Both the position numbers and the translations under genes were made by a program. Positions 22,130 through 34,080 of a stretch of 64,000 nt of DNA are shown in pieces (the first letter of the stretch is position 1; each line of letters opens with the position of its first letter). A model generated the notes under the pieces. That model ran no database searches. It worked only from the letters and a program-made list of their open reading frames with translations, and was not told the origin of the DNA. Source of the stretch: Epiperipatus broadwayi (Eukaryota; Onychophora; Udeonychophora; Euonychophora; Peripatidae); assembly GCA_028023455.1 (NCBI GenBank), contig JAQFVV010000017.1:3810098-3874097 (forward strand), in the 5' to 3' direction.

Positions 22130-22203
22130 GCAGACATCCACCAATGATCTTCCATTTCTTGAAGACCATGACAAAAAGAAGACCAAAAAAGAAAAAGAGA
22201 ACA
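22130..22203 (+). other. Short Lys-rich open stretch ending in a stop (possible exon remnant)
   Basis: Immediately after an AAAAGCAG (AG acceptor-like) the frame reads TSTNDLPFLEDHDKKKTKKE then KENK and TGA, with an AATAAA near 22473. It looks more protein-like than its surroundings, but it is only 24 codons, has no polypyrimidine tract before it, and abuts a family A unit. I do not recognise the protein. It may be chance. Confidence 0.12.
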
Positions 22204-23509
22204 AATGATTAGTTTTTCTCTAGATTTTATACTTCTTTTTCTTTGGTGATTCTTTTCTCTTTTTCTTTTTTTTTTTCTAGTGTAACTATTTTTACTGCAA
22301 AATCCGAGTGGGAGATATTTTTTTGTTGTTGGTTTTAATTAGTTTCTGCTTGAACCAATTAAAAATTCTGTTGTCAGTTGTTTTTTTTTTACTTCTGTTA
22401 ATACAATAGATTCATGATATTTTTAATTATTAGAAAATCACTTAAATTTGCACAGACAAAATTTATTTCTCAATAAATTTCATTACGATTTTTTACCTTT
22501 TATCTCTAGGAATTTGTTTCTTATATAAGTTGAATTTATTTCTAAAATTAGCCCAATTAAAGATAATTCTATCTATAGAAATTTATTTCATATACAAGCT
22601 AAATTTATTTCTAAATCAGTTTAATTAAAGATATTTTTATCTTTAGGACTTTATTTGATGCATGCATGCTAAATTTATTTTTAATAAATTTAACCAAAAC
22701 TGAATATTTTATGCAAGTGATAAAAGTAATTATTTTTATTACTTATATAATAATTCTAATTTTCAAGAATAAAGCTTATATAATAATATTATTCAAACTT
22801 TAAATAATAAAACTAGTGCCAATAATAATCATAATCTGTTAAGTTCTAGGCATATATAAATAAAATAACATTTATAGATGGCATACATATGTGAGAAATT
22901 AGTTAAAAATAGTAATTAGTTTAATATTAATGACTCGTAAAACACATACACTATTTTATCTAACTTATACATAGAATCTTTCACTTATATGTGTGTTTGT
23001 GTGTGCATGTGTTTATGTGTGCATGTGTTTATGGGTGCATGTCATGTACTGCAGCCAGAGGGAATTTCAATTATCTATACAAACAAAGGATATCAGAAAT
23101 TTATTCTAACACATACCTATATATAATGTTAATAATATTATGCTTTTCTTATGCAGTGCATTTTTTATACCACAAATATAAAAAACTAATATGTTAAAGT
23201 ATTTTTTAAAATGTCCATTGGATTATTAAGATTTTCAATTTAGATAGCTCTCAGTAAAATATTTATTAATATTATTTCTACACCTTTATTCCTGTAATTT
23301 TATTGCTTCATCATGAAGATAACTAAATACATTATTAAAAGCTGCACCAAAAATAGGTGGAACAAAAACCAGACATGGACCAATAAATTTTCTACTGAAT
23401 CATGACAATATACAATCAAAAGAAGGGATATGAAAATATATAAATGTGATTCACTAAGAAGAAAATAGTTTTGTAAAGTGGTATGAAAAAACACTAATAA
23501 ATATATAAG
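22204..23509. other. AT-rich sequence, no gene seen
   Basis: Poly-T stretches, and a short TGTGTGTTTGTG...CATGTGTTTATG tract near 22990-23045. No gene. Confidence 0.4.
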
Positions 23510-25080
23510 AAAGTTATAATTATGAATTAATAAGAAAAGCTATTGAAGAGAAAAAGTTTCAAAAGGGTACGATCTTGGTACTGGTAGGAAACTTATTTTT
23601 CCCATAAGAAAAAAATGGAACTATTACTAAAAAGAGAAATAACACCATGAAATGTATTAAAGAATTGTAAAAAAAATTATAAAGCAATAAAAACAAGAAA
23701 AACTATCCTCTACAATTACTACATCTTCTAAATTGCCCAGAATTTTAAGTAAAGAAGTTGAGTGAGACATAAAATGAAATCTATGAAAAAAGAAAAAGCT
23801 CCAGGTGATGTTATAAATAATATCTTAAAATAAGCAGATGAAGATTACTAAAATTTTATACAAAATGACTAAATGATAAAGGTGTACCAGATGATTAAAA
23901 AAATGCAGTATAAATTTTGATATTTCAAAAAGATGATAAAGAAGATATAAATGATAGACAATACAAAATTTTTATCAAAATAATTACAATTAGTCTACCA
24001 TGATGGATTTTAATCAATCAAAAGAACAAGCATTGTGAATTACCCTTAAGTATTGAGAGAAGTTATAGAAAGAACAAATGAAAATGAGTTGTTATTATTC
24101 TTTGGATTTGTAGATTATGAAAAGATATTTGATTTCAAGAGCATTCTTACAGTGATTAGTCCATGATATTGTCATATTCTGAAGAATATTTAGCAAAATG
24201 AACAACAATAATTAGATTACATAGTGATACTATGAAGATTAATATCACCAAAAAATTTTACAGAAGTTTTTATGTGGAAGCTAAGGAAATAAAAGTAAGT
24301 AAAGACTATTTAAGTCATCAAGATTTTGAAAATGATATGGTTGATTTTTTAAATAATGCTCCAGAGCTTCAGAAAATGATGCAAAAGTTAGTGGATGAAA
24401 TAAGAAAGTAGGACTAAAGATAAATGCTAAAAAGGTAAAAATATTGTTTAATGGATTTTTTAAAAAGAAGAAAATAAATACATAATTATAAATGAAAAGA
24501 AATTAACAATTACAAGTATTATGGTCAGATTATTAATGCAGATGGAAACATAATGAATGAAATTAATCATAGAATAAATCTCAGATGGAATGATTTTGGT
24601 AGAATTATTTAATATTAAATGAAAATATACCAATGTGGTTAAAAAGAAACATTTTTAATAAATGTGTCTTATTATTTATGGATCTGAAGTTTGAATCTTA
24701 ATAGAAGACAATTCAGAGACTTCAGATCACTTAACAAAATATGGAGAGATATACATTAGGAGTAACAAAAAGGGATCAAAAATGATATGCATAAGTGATA
24801 GAATAAAGAGATATTACTTATATCATTAAAAGAATTAAGAGTTTGAAGCAGAACTATGCTGAATATATTGCTAAAACAGATTAAACAGTTAAAATCTGAA
24901 AGTAGAATCTAAGAAATTGCAAAAGACAGAAAGGGATAACATGAGATAAATGGATTAAATAAGGGAATGTGCTGATATGATATAGAGAAGGGAGATTAAG
25001 GATAGAAGAAATTGGCTTAAACAATTAAAAATGATGATAATGTACAAAAATTTATTTCAATTTTAGAAATGGAGTTTAAT
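23510..25080 (+). pseudogene. RTE-like LINE reverse transcriptase relic
   Basis: Across frames one can read SMKKEKAPGD (finger region, normally followed by a G-rich motif), then LFKKDDKEDINDRQYK, then NQ-KEQ and LIERTNENELLLFFGFVDYE followed by KIFDF (motif A, normally DYEKAFD). Further along is a run resembling the C-terminal half: QIINADGN and NRRxxxRNN-type residues, then the SWAGHIAR region in broken form. Many stops and frameshifts make it inactive. The C-terminal part matches the better fragments at 47932 and 58080, so all come from one LINE family. Confidence 0.72.
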
Positions 25081-25384
25081 AAGAAAAACAATTATTGTTT
25101 TGACTACAGATTTAAGTTTATTACTTTTTTTCTATATTTGCAAATTTGAATTTTATTTTTAAGAATGGTTTTCACTTGTAAATTGATATTTTTAAGAAAT
25201 GAATTTTAAAAATTGTGTATATTTCAGAATAAAGGATTAACCTTTAAAATAAAAAGTTGAAAATTTAACCCAATTGGTCACTTGAAGCTGTCACAAGAAA
25301 GGAATGACATAGGAAAAAAGTTAAGAGTTGTATTTCTAATTTACAACAATAAATATATAATTTTAAGACAGTATTTAATTTGTT

Positions 25385-25955
25385 TATACCAATATTTCCC
25401 ATATATATAACTAGAGGAATTTGAACTCAGGATTTTTTCAGTTTGTTCAACCTCCGTTCTATCTCAAGCAATCAAAACTCATGACCACACATATGTAAAA
25501 AATATACATGATCTCCCAGCACCCATCAGTTGAGCCAAATAATAATTTCCCACATGCATATATGAATATCTAATGTCCAAAAATATAAGGACTTAGATTT
25601 ATGTAATGACTATATGAGTATGACTATAATATCAAATTCATCAAGGGCTTTGACATTCCATCATCAATTTTTCAATGAAATGGACAGTTGAATGGTTGGA
25701 AAGGTGAGAAAGTTGAAGCCTGTCCATTAAAGTTTGAATAATTGCTATCTTAATATAAATTGAGTACTGCTTGTATATATGTGGGGGAGATTATTATCAG
25801 GTCCTACTGATGAGTGCTGGTTCAGGATGAAATACATTTACTGGGAAGCATATACCTTTTTCACATGTGTGTGGTCATGTGTTTTGTTTATTTGATATTG
25901 GAGGATGAATAGATGGAAAAATCCTGAGTTCAAATCCCTCTAGGTTGAAATATGT
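25385..25955. mobile_element. Family D fold-back (two inverted units)
   Basis: The left arm has GAGGAATTTGAACTCAGGAT, the ATCTCAAGCAATC block, and ACATGATCTC..CATCAGTTGAGCC. The right arm mirrors these: GGACAG, CCATTAAAGTTTGAATAATT, GCTATCTTAATATAAATTGA, hammerhead, GGTCATGTG, and GAGTTCAAATCCCTCTAGG. The outer end GAGTTCAAATCCCTCT resembles a tRNA T-arm (B box). The right-hand ribozyme keeps CTGATGA (25807-25813), stem II GTGCT-GGTTC-AGGAT and GAAA (25829-25832), with TCCTA/TGGGA as stem I. Position 16.1 is A, so cleavage is doubtful. The left ribozyme has lost its GAAA half. Confidence 0.78.
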
Positions 25956-27551
25956 AAAAAAAAATAGGCTAATACATTGGGTAAATTATCTGCTATTGGA
26001 ATATATAAAGGTTATAAACACTTAACTCAATATTGAGTCTGCAATATGTATACATGCTGGAGAAGATTCTGCAGAATAAGGAATTGATTTATGAAAAAGA
26101 AAAGTTAATAAACTTGTCATAACAAAAGAAAATGACCATAAAATTGCATTGTGTTTAGTGTTCTCCAATCCTTTACACTCATATGAATTTACTGTCTATG
26201 GAACAGACCAATCTGATAAAAATATGATAGCTAAAAAGAAATGAAGATGATCAAATCACAATAAAATACTTTTATTAACACCATTAAATAGTTAATGACA
26301 TTTAGGTTAATGTTCTTTATCTAGTCTATAATAAATTTGGCTTATTGGAAAGACAATGTTTAGAATTGTTGATTCTTCACATTCTAATAGTGTTGAATAT
26401 GTATACAGGTATAAAAGTCACTGAAAGAATACAGATTTGCACAAGTTGTTATCGTCAATAATTATAAATTACAATGTATATATAGACTTTGATAGTGGTT
26501 ATGATCACATTGTTCTCTGGAGTAAAGAAATTGTGTGTGTTATTCAGCATGTTTTTAATACTGAGGGATGGGCAGTAAATTGTTCAGAATCCTATCACAA
26601 TTGTCTTATTCTATTTATAAATAGATTAAATAGTGTTATCAAAATTTGGATACTTTTATGTGAGGAAGATCTTGGACATTAATATTGATTACTCAACTAC
26701 TAACTCCAAAGTGCAAGATCAATACTATTACTTATTCTGATAATGAAAGTAAAAAAATGGTCTCTATTTTATATCTGAAGGTAATCCAGTGAGTCAGGGA
26801 ATGCAAGAGTGATGATAAGAAGTTCTTTGTCATACAGATCACTTATTATTGATGATTAATATTCACTGAACAGAATGTCAATGTGGAAGCAGAGCAACAT
26901 AAACCTTTTATTATATTGTGATTTATTGACATCAGAAATTGTCTGAAACCAGAAGTGCAATCATATATCTATACAACAACATATGCTACTATGACCCTAA
27001 GTACCACATTTGTAATTAGAGTTTTCACACAGTTATAAAAATGGTGTGAAAATTTTGAATTTATATGCTAATGTTTGGGACAAGACTAGTCCAACAACAT
27101 AGTCTTTGAAAGATTCTAAATACTAATTCAACTGGTTAGAAGAGCACAAAAAAGACTACTCAGTTTGATTTTTTGAGGAAGACAGGTATACTGCTTTAAG
27201 ATAAGTTCAGAGAAATGAAGAAGATACATTAGCCGTGAGAGTACTTTTTGCAATCAACATTTATTATCAAGGATCTTACTATGGTCCATAACTTTGTAGC
27301 TAAAGGATTACTGGATTCATTTGCTATCTTGTTACAAAACTAAATCAAAATTGTTATCTTGAAAAAAATAATTTGTTTATTTTTAATAAAAATATGCAAA
27401 AAAAAAAACTTTAATTATTTAGTAATGAGATATTAAATTTGTGTAATATTGGTAATTAGGTTCTTATCAGACCACAATAAATCAGGAAGTCCAGAAATAT
27501 GCCTACAAACATATTGCAATCTTTTTCAAAATTAATTGAAATCATCTAAAC
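25956..27551. other. AT-rich sequence, no recognised gene
   Basis: A stretch with slightly higher GC and broken frames at about 26160-27350, including an 81-aa frame at 26437-26682. It may be an old transposon, but I can match it to nothing. Confidence 0.35.
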
Positions 27552-27885
27552 CAGGGGTCCCCAACCTTATGCCCATGGGCACCATGGCACCCGCAGACCA
27601 TTTTACATGTGCCCACCGCTATATCGAACACAATAAAAAATTATCTGATACAACTAAATTTAATTTTTAACATTCCTTATAAATTATTGTATTATATTGT
27701 AATCAAATTGTAGGGCATACTAAAGAGTTATGTTAAAATTTTATTTTTGAAATAAATATTTTTGTACATTATGTGCATTATTAACAATATTCAACTATAA
27801 ATTTACATTGAAAAAAATAAATGGTGCCGCCATCTGGACGGTATTATAGAATGTGCTCTTAAGTGCAAAAAGGTTGGGACCCCTG
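27552..27885. mobile_element. hAT-type MITE with CAGGGGTCCCCAACC ends
   Basis: The left end CAGGGGTCCCCAACCTTATG is mirrored by the right end AGGTTGGGACCCCTG. Inside there are matching blocks (GCCCATGGGCACCATGGCAC; GGTGCCGCCATCTGG). The 334-bp element resembles the widespread hAT terminal pattern CAGNGGTCCCCAACC. The flanking 8-mers (ATCTAAAC and AATTCTAA) do not match cleanly, so the target duplication has decayed or the ends are off by a base or two. No coding. Confidence 0.8.
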
Positions 27886-29449
27886 AATTCTAAGCATATA
27901 ATAATAGTCCCTTCATGATTAGAGACAAAGGAGATAAGAATTTGCTACGATGCAAGAAATTAAATATTTTTCCATGAATAATAGAAACAAGAGTAATAGA
28001 GTGTATGTTAAAAAATAGATAAATAAATTCCTGGAAGTATCAACATAAGATACATTTTTTTTTCATGGAGAGACAAATAGTATAATAATTCACATATCAA
28101 AATTGATGATCTGTTTCTTATAAAAGAAAGAAAAGAAATGTTAAGCACACACACATATATATATTAAATTTATTGTCATGCAAATACATTACTGTAACCA
28201 AATAAAGGTTAATTAATCAAAACTAATATATATATATATCAAAATATTAATATATAACAAACTAACCAAAGGAAATACATATAAAAACAAAAAAATAAAG
28301 ACTTATAAATCCAATAAATAATATAATATTTCAACCAGAGGACTGGTTTTCATATATAACTTTCCTAACCTATGGTCAACATTTCTTAAGCTTTAGCTAC
28401 CCAACAGTATGGGAGCTCTTTGGATATTTGTGCTTGTCTTCTATGCTGGCATTCAAAAATCTAAATATGAAAATATACTCCAATAAACATAATTTGCTTT
28501 CGGAAGTTGATTCATTGTAGAATCTTGCTTTCACATGTATTAAAATGCATATAATATAGAGAATTCTTTCCAGGCCCATAGTCTATAAATTAGCACCAAC
28601 AACAATAAATTAAACTGGAAAAAATATAATAAAAGATCAAAACTGTGACCTAAAAATAATACAGAATTAATTTATTTTCCTTTTATATTGTACAAGTAAA
28701 TTTGAAAAGCATAAACAATTTTCTCTACTAATCAAACTTTCTACAATAAAAGCATAAAAAAGGTTATCCCTTTAAAAAGCAAGGCAATAGAAGTGAAGTG
28801 CCCCCCAACCATAGAACTGAAAATATTCAACATTTGAGAGCTTTATTATATGAAAACAATGTAATTTAATAAGCTTTCTCTTTCTAACTTTTATACACCA
28901 TACACATAAATTTGAAACGCATAAAAAATAATTCCCCTCTTAAAAATTATAATCAAACTTTTAAAAGCATAAACAAACTTACACCAATAAGAACCATAGA
29001 CTCACATACAGATGAAATTATTTTTTAATATCTACTTTAAACAGCTTTCTTTTTAAAAATATATTTATTGACATAATAAAATTGTACAGATGAATAATAA
29101 ATACACTTTGTTAATGTTGGCTCATCCATTGCTGGCATTGGTCTGGTAGATGCATGCCAGAGCCATTCTCTGCACTAGCAGGTTGATGTATGAGTAAATA
29201 CATTCCATTTTGTTGGTATTGACCACCCCTTTTGAGGTTGGCCCAATAATGCTAACTTATCAGCTGGGATACATGTAGTGTGAAATCAATGCCTCCCTAA
29301 TAGAATCCAGCATGTTGCATCATAGACTACTTCATTTACGATACACTACAATGTGGATATATCAGGTCCAATATTCATGTAGAGTCTGTGGGCCATAGTC
29401 TATTTTTTGGTATATGGCTATAATTAAATATTAAGTAAAAAAAAATAAC
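27886..29449. other. AT-rich sequence, no gene seen
   Basis: Short CA and TA tracts near 28147 and 28232. One less AT-rich stretch at about 29100-29400 gives no recognisable product. Confidence 0.4.
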
Positions 29450-29832
29450 ACAGAGGCTAAACTGTTCATACAGTAGCACCACTCAATGCAAACCAGAATA
29501 ATCAATGGATGCAAGAAGGATAGTGCATAAAATCCCTATTCAGTGCCTAATCATCCAATTTGATTCCAAAACTTTATAGTTAGCTAACAAGGTAAAAGAT
29601 GGCTGCTGGAGGGTTGCATTAGATCCAAAAATCTAGGTGTAGTGCTTTCAGATCCAAGGCTCCACACTGATGAAAGCCACAAACTAGAAACTGGTCTGGA
29701 GATATTGGATGAGTATGCACTAGATAAGAATTTTATGCACTAATCAGAGTGGTGCTACTGTATGGAAAGTTTAGTCTCTGTGTAAATGGCTTGTGTAAGC
29801 ATAGAGAATGGTAATTATTTGATGTTTAGTGG
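29450..29832 (+). mobile_element. Family B element, near complete, with hammerhead
   Basis: The left end (TAAACTGTTCATACAGTAGC then ACCAC) and right end (GTGGTGCTACTGTATGGAAA then GTTTA) are inverted. CATCCAAT/ATTGGATG and AAAATCCCTATTCAGTGCC against its complement extend the arms to about 100 bp. The centre carries AGTTAGCTAACAAGGTAAAA, GGTTGCATTAGATCC and the ribozyme. The trailing GTAATTATTTGATGTTTAGT is the family end signature. Confidence 0.8.
29652..29710 (+). ncRNA. Family B hammerhead ribozyme, core intact
   Basis: Outer stem I is ATCCAA (29652-29657) with TTGGAT (29705-29710). The core CTGATGA is at 29667-29673. Stem II is AAGCCACAAACTA. Comparison with other copies suggests ancestral AAGC-CACAA-GCTT. 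GAAA is at 29687-29690, stem III is ACTGGT, and cleavage would follow C29696 (triplet GUC). Inner stem I is disturbed (CCACA against TGGAG) and the stem II closing pairs are lost, so activity is likely weak. Confidence 0.68.
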
Positions 29833-30145
29833 TTTACAAAAATGATTTAAAAATATATGATTTTACTGTTAAAGATGCAAATAAAAAAAGAAATTAGATA
29901 AACTGCTAAATCTTACAAATCAAGACAAAAATTTCTGATTCTCTAATCAGAATGGAGAAATTCGGAAACATTTTATATATTTGTATACTCTGTCAACAGG
30001 CATTTGTTGTCACAATTGTGATGTAAAAATCTTTAATTAGTGAAAGTTATGTGTTATTCATTATAAAAAAAAACATTTATTATAGAAGATTCCTCTCTAA
30101 ACAACACATGAACCCCCCCCACCCAAGCTTACAGAAAGCTGTTAA

Positions 30146-30390
30146 AAGTGACACTCTCCATACAGTAGTGCCACCTAATGCTTGCCTTAGTAATCAATTG
30201 AGCTAGAAGGTTTGTGCATAAAATTCTTATCTAGTGCCTACTCATCCAATATCCCCTGACTAGTTTCTAGCTTGTGGCTTTCTTCAGTGAAAAACCTTGG
30301 ATCTGGGGATATTGGATAAGTAGGCACTAGATAGGGACTTTATGCACAGATTTTCTTGCATCCATTGATTACTCTAGCATGCACTAACCA
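30146..30390 (-). mobile_element. Family B copy with hammerhead
   Basis: It starts with ACTCTCCATACAGTAGTGCC and ends with CATCCATTGATTACTCTAGC. On the minus strand at 30244-30303 the ribozyme has outer stem I ATCCAA/TTGGAT, core CTGAAGA (position 7 is free to vary), stem II AAGC-CACAA-GCTA, GAAA, stem III ACTAGT (palindrome) and triplet GUC. The first base after the cleavage site is A, so the 1.1-2.1 pair is lost. Confidence 0.7.
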
Positions 30391-30954
30391 ATTTGAACAT
30401 CTATTTGCAAATATTTAAAGAAGCATATTCAGTTTTTATTATTTGATTATTTATATACTCTTAATTTTTGGTAAGCTGATTACAAAAGGCTTTCTATTCT
30501 CTGCAATGAATAAAATTTGTTGAATGAGATCTACACATTTACTAATAACTTTATAATTAATTACTCTTTTGTTTTTGGGTAAAAACAATGTTAATATAAT
30601 GACACTATTTAAAGTAAGTGTGTGGTACAATTTCATAAGAAATTCCGAGACAGAGAGATGATGTAATAAAAGTATAAAATACAATAAGTTAATGATTACC
30701 AATTATCCGTAATAAGAGGTTATATATTAAAGTGAATAAATTAATACTTAATGTTAAATATAAACATAAAAAAATAGGGAATGAATACTAAATATTAAAT
30801 ATGAATATAAAAATAAAAGAGTAAACCTGATTAATTTGCACTACTAAAAATAATGGAACTGTATGTCTTTGCTAAATATGAAAAGAAAGATTTAAGTTTA
30901 TCAGTTAGCTTTTAGTTTAAGCATCTTTATAATTCTTTATCAGTCATTAATTGC
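30391..30954. other. AT-rich sequence, no gene seen
   Basis: A minus-strand 83-aa frame (30451-30702) is Leu/Ile-rich, as expected by chance in AT-rich DNA. Confidence 0.35.
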
Positions 30955-30974
30955 AGTTGTTGTTGTTGTTGTTG

Positions 30975-31029
<55 letters not shown>
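30955..31029. repeat. Compound (GTT)n(ATT)n microsatellite
   Basis: Eight GTT units pass directly into about 17 ATT units. Confidence 0.95.
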
Positions 31030-31672
31030 GATTTAAGTAATAAAAATGATAAAATATAAGCAAATTAAAAATTATACTTGATTTTTTAAAATCCTAATTA
31101 GTTCTAAATAAGAAATTTTAAAGTGTAAACCAAATTTATATGTAATTTGCAGTGAGAAGTTTTGAAAATACATAGCACTATAGTAAATATTAAATTTGTT
31201 TTTAAAATAACAAATGGAACTTAAAAGGCCTAATGTTTAGTTTACGGTTTTAACTTTCTGTTTTACTTTTTATATATTAGCTTTTTTTTTATTATAATTT
31301 ATTAAAATTAGGGGTTTGAACAATCTGTTTTATTGATTTAGCAGTTTAAACCTTGACAATTGTCTGATATAAAAGTATAACATTATCTAATGAGCTTAAT
31401 ATATAAGGATAATTTGAATGAAGAAAGCCTAGTGCTTTTTTCGCATCTATCCGTTCTGGGTTTTACAAGTTCTATAATATTAGCAGAAATATTGAGTTTT
31501 TATGGTGTAGAGAGTTTTCCTATTTTAAAATATAATTCTAAAGAGATGACTTTATTAAAGTTTATGATATAGTTTGAAATATAAAATGCAAAAACAATCG
31601 CAAAACATCACTTAACAATAATAGTATTAGTCCTTATGTAACCTATTGTGAATGTGGTGCTTTTACATCATC
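31030..31672. other. AT-rich sequence, no gene seen
   Basis: A 60-aa plus-strand frame at 31390-31572 has no recognisable motif. Confidence 0.35.
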
Positions 31673-31776
31673 CTCTATTTATGAACAGTATTATATATAT
31701 ATATGTAATAAAATGTAATTATATTCTATTTATGAACAGTATTATATATATATATGTAATAAAATGTAATTATATT
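31673..31776. repeat. 52-bp tandem duplication
   Basis: TCTATTTATGAACAGTATTA, a TA run, and GTAATAAAATGTAATTATAT occur twice without change. Confidence 0.9.
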
Positions 31777-32235
31777 CCAAATAACGGTAAATAACAAAAT
31801 AAATTCCATTATAAACTTTAATCCATAGTAGAACTTTCGATTATATTCATAGTCATTTTCAACTAAACTGACTTAATTTCAAAATGGAGTAAAACAGCAT
31901 CAACAGGAAATCACATGACAATTTACATATCCCATAATTCACTAATCTTAACATTGATGATTGTTTATTATTGAAAAAATTATTTTGTTAACTAAACTGA
32001 CTTATTTTCAAAATTAATTTTTCAATCATAAACAGACAATCAATGAATGTTAACATTAGTGAATTATGGTATATGTAAATCGATATGTGATTTCCGGTTG
32101 ATGCTGTTTTACTCCATTTTGAAATTAGGTCAGTTTAGTTGAAAATGACTATGAATATAATTGAAAGTACTACTATTACTTAAAGTTTATATTGGAATTT
32201 ATGTCATTTGGAATATAATTACATTTTATGAGCAT
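31760..32235. mobile_element. Large fold-back (arms of about 215-235 bp)
   Basis: The left arm runs from TATATTCCAAATA through TAAACTTTA, ACTTTCGATTATATTCATAG, TCATTTTCAACTAAACTGAC, AAAATGGAGTAAAACAGCAT and ACATTGATGATTG. It is repeated in reverse complement to TTTGGAATATAATTAC, with few mismatches and a short loop near 31975-32000. No coding. It is a MITE-like element that would give a long hairpin RNA. The 4080-4410 stretch may be a diverged relative. Confidence 0.82.
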
Positions 32236-33717
32236 ATTTTTATTAGTGGGCATTTATTGTATTATTGTTACATATATATATATATATAACATTATCCATT
32301 TATCCATGTATAATTTAGTGTATTAAAAATATATACCTGAACATTGCGGCTGGATCACCCTAGCCATCACCTGGATAATGAATATTATTAAAAAAGATTG
32401 TAGAAGCACTTTAGTCATTGAAGTACAACAACATTGAAAGTTTTATCAACAAAAAAATAGATAAAAAATAAAAGAAATCAGAAACTGTTTAGATTAATGG
32501 TTTTTAAAAAATTCTTCCAAATAGAAGGTATTTTACATGTAATCAGGCCTTTTAAGGATCTCAATGACTTCTCTCACATTGTATTGTTGGAGAGTGCCAC
32601 ATCTAGATAGATCCAGCTGAAATGTCGACATATATATTTTTAATACAATAAATTATATACAGATGAACTCGGATAATGTTATTTAAAACTGTAGCCCGTG
32701 AAAATCTTCGTTTTAACATATATCTATAGATACGTTTTATACCCATTATCTGATCCTCCTTCTTTCTTTCATCCAATTTCTTTAGCTATAAATAAATCCA
32801 GGACTATTCTACACTGCAACCAGATACAATTACTCAAGTATTTGAAATGTAAAAATGAGTCATTGAATTAAATTAAAAAATAAAAAATCCAGGAAGATAT
32901 AAAAACAGAGTTTACATTACAGATATATATCCCGCGTATATATAGAGAAAGTTTTTTATAATTGCTATGAGTCGTTTACAGCTCTAAGGAATATCAATGC
33001 AAACACATTAGCATTCTAATCTATATTATTATGTTATTTCTTTTTTAAAATATTATTGCTTTAATATTACTGTTATTTTATGCTAAAAACTCAATCTTTT
33101 AGGGGAGGCGCTAGCTAGGTATTACATATTCAGAAATTATTATCTCTACTTAAAAAATTTGCGATTATTTTTTTTCTTTTTATGCAGCAGATTCCCTTAT
33201 TAGCAGAAATATATTTCATATTAGAGCATGGAGGAGTTTTTGGAAAATCTCCGCCTTATTTAAATAGCCAATAAAATAGTAAATCTTGGAAATTTTTCCA
33301 CAATCAATAAAGCTAACAGCAAATAGACGGTTCAACTTCACATTGAAAATTGCATAATTACTGGTCGTTATTTCCTAGTTTAATAAAACAATAATTGCTG
33401 CCATGAAGAAAATAGAAATGGGGGAAAATGTGATTTTTGAGATAGAATCTAACGGATCTTATGCGATATTTATTTATATGACCTATATTTTTAATAAATG
33501 TAAAAGTGATGTAATTTTTATAATATAATATTAAGAACGAATGGATTTAACCTTGGATTTTAAAAAAAGAGCGAAAATAATTTTAGTGTTAATATGAGGG
33601 CATAAAAATAGATAAACGATTGGATAAATGTTTGGTTTTATAGAAATATACTTTGTAATAACTGAAACACACAGGCTTATTATATACTTGTGTTTATATA
33701 TGTAACAAATAGAATAT
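32236..33717. other. Mostly unique AT-rich sequence, no gene seen
   Basis: It includes a somewhat more complex stretch at 33090-33480 (AGGGGAGGCGCTAGCTAGGT, GGAAAATCTCCGCC) with no frame or RNA that I recognise. Confidence 0.35.
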
Positions 33718-33803
33718 ATGAGCACAGACTTTCACACGACCCACCTCTCTTCACACTATTTTATAACACATATACACTTGAACACATATGTTGAAAAGAT
33801 AAA

Positions 33804-33860
33804 TAATCGTCAATATCCTAATTTCATGCTAAACCAGCAATCATCAGTTGGTCCAGATTA
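33804..33860 (-). ncRNA. Family D hammerhead (left arm)
   Basis: On the minus strand, outer stem I is TAATC/GATTA, the core is CTGATGA, and stem II is TTGCT-GGTTT-AGCAT with a U-U at the base. GAAA follows. After it ATTAGGATATTG replaces the ATACATATATTGG of the mirror copy, so stem III and the cleavage site are damaged. Confidence 0.6.
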
Positions 33861-34023
33861 CTATCTCTACATATATATGCTATAAGTGCTCATATATATA
33901 TTAAGATAGCCAATCCTCATACTTTACTTTAATGGACAGGCTTCAATCTACGTCCATTAAAGTATGAGGATTGGCTATCTTAATATATATCTGAACACTT
34001 ATAGCATATATGTGTAGAAATGG

Positions 34024-34080
34024 TAATCTGGACCAACTGATGATTGCTGGTTTAGCATGAAATACATATATTGGTGATTA
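34024..34080 (+). ncRNA. Family D hammerhead (right arm), intact core
   Basis: Outer stem I is TAATC (34024-34028) with GATTA (34076-34080). Inner stem I is ACCAA with TTGGT. The core CTGATGA is at 34037-34043. Stem II is TGCT-GGTTT-AGCA with a U-U mismatch at its base, and GAAA is at 34059-34062. Stem III is ATA..TAT, followed by cleavage triplet AUA. All core residues are present. Confidence 0.7.

Noticed and set aside
27552-27885. Exact 8-bp target duplication for the CAGGGGTCCCCAACC element
   Set aside because: The adjacent 8-mers (ATCTAAAC, AATTCTAA) do not match well enough to claim one.
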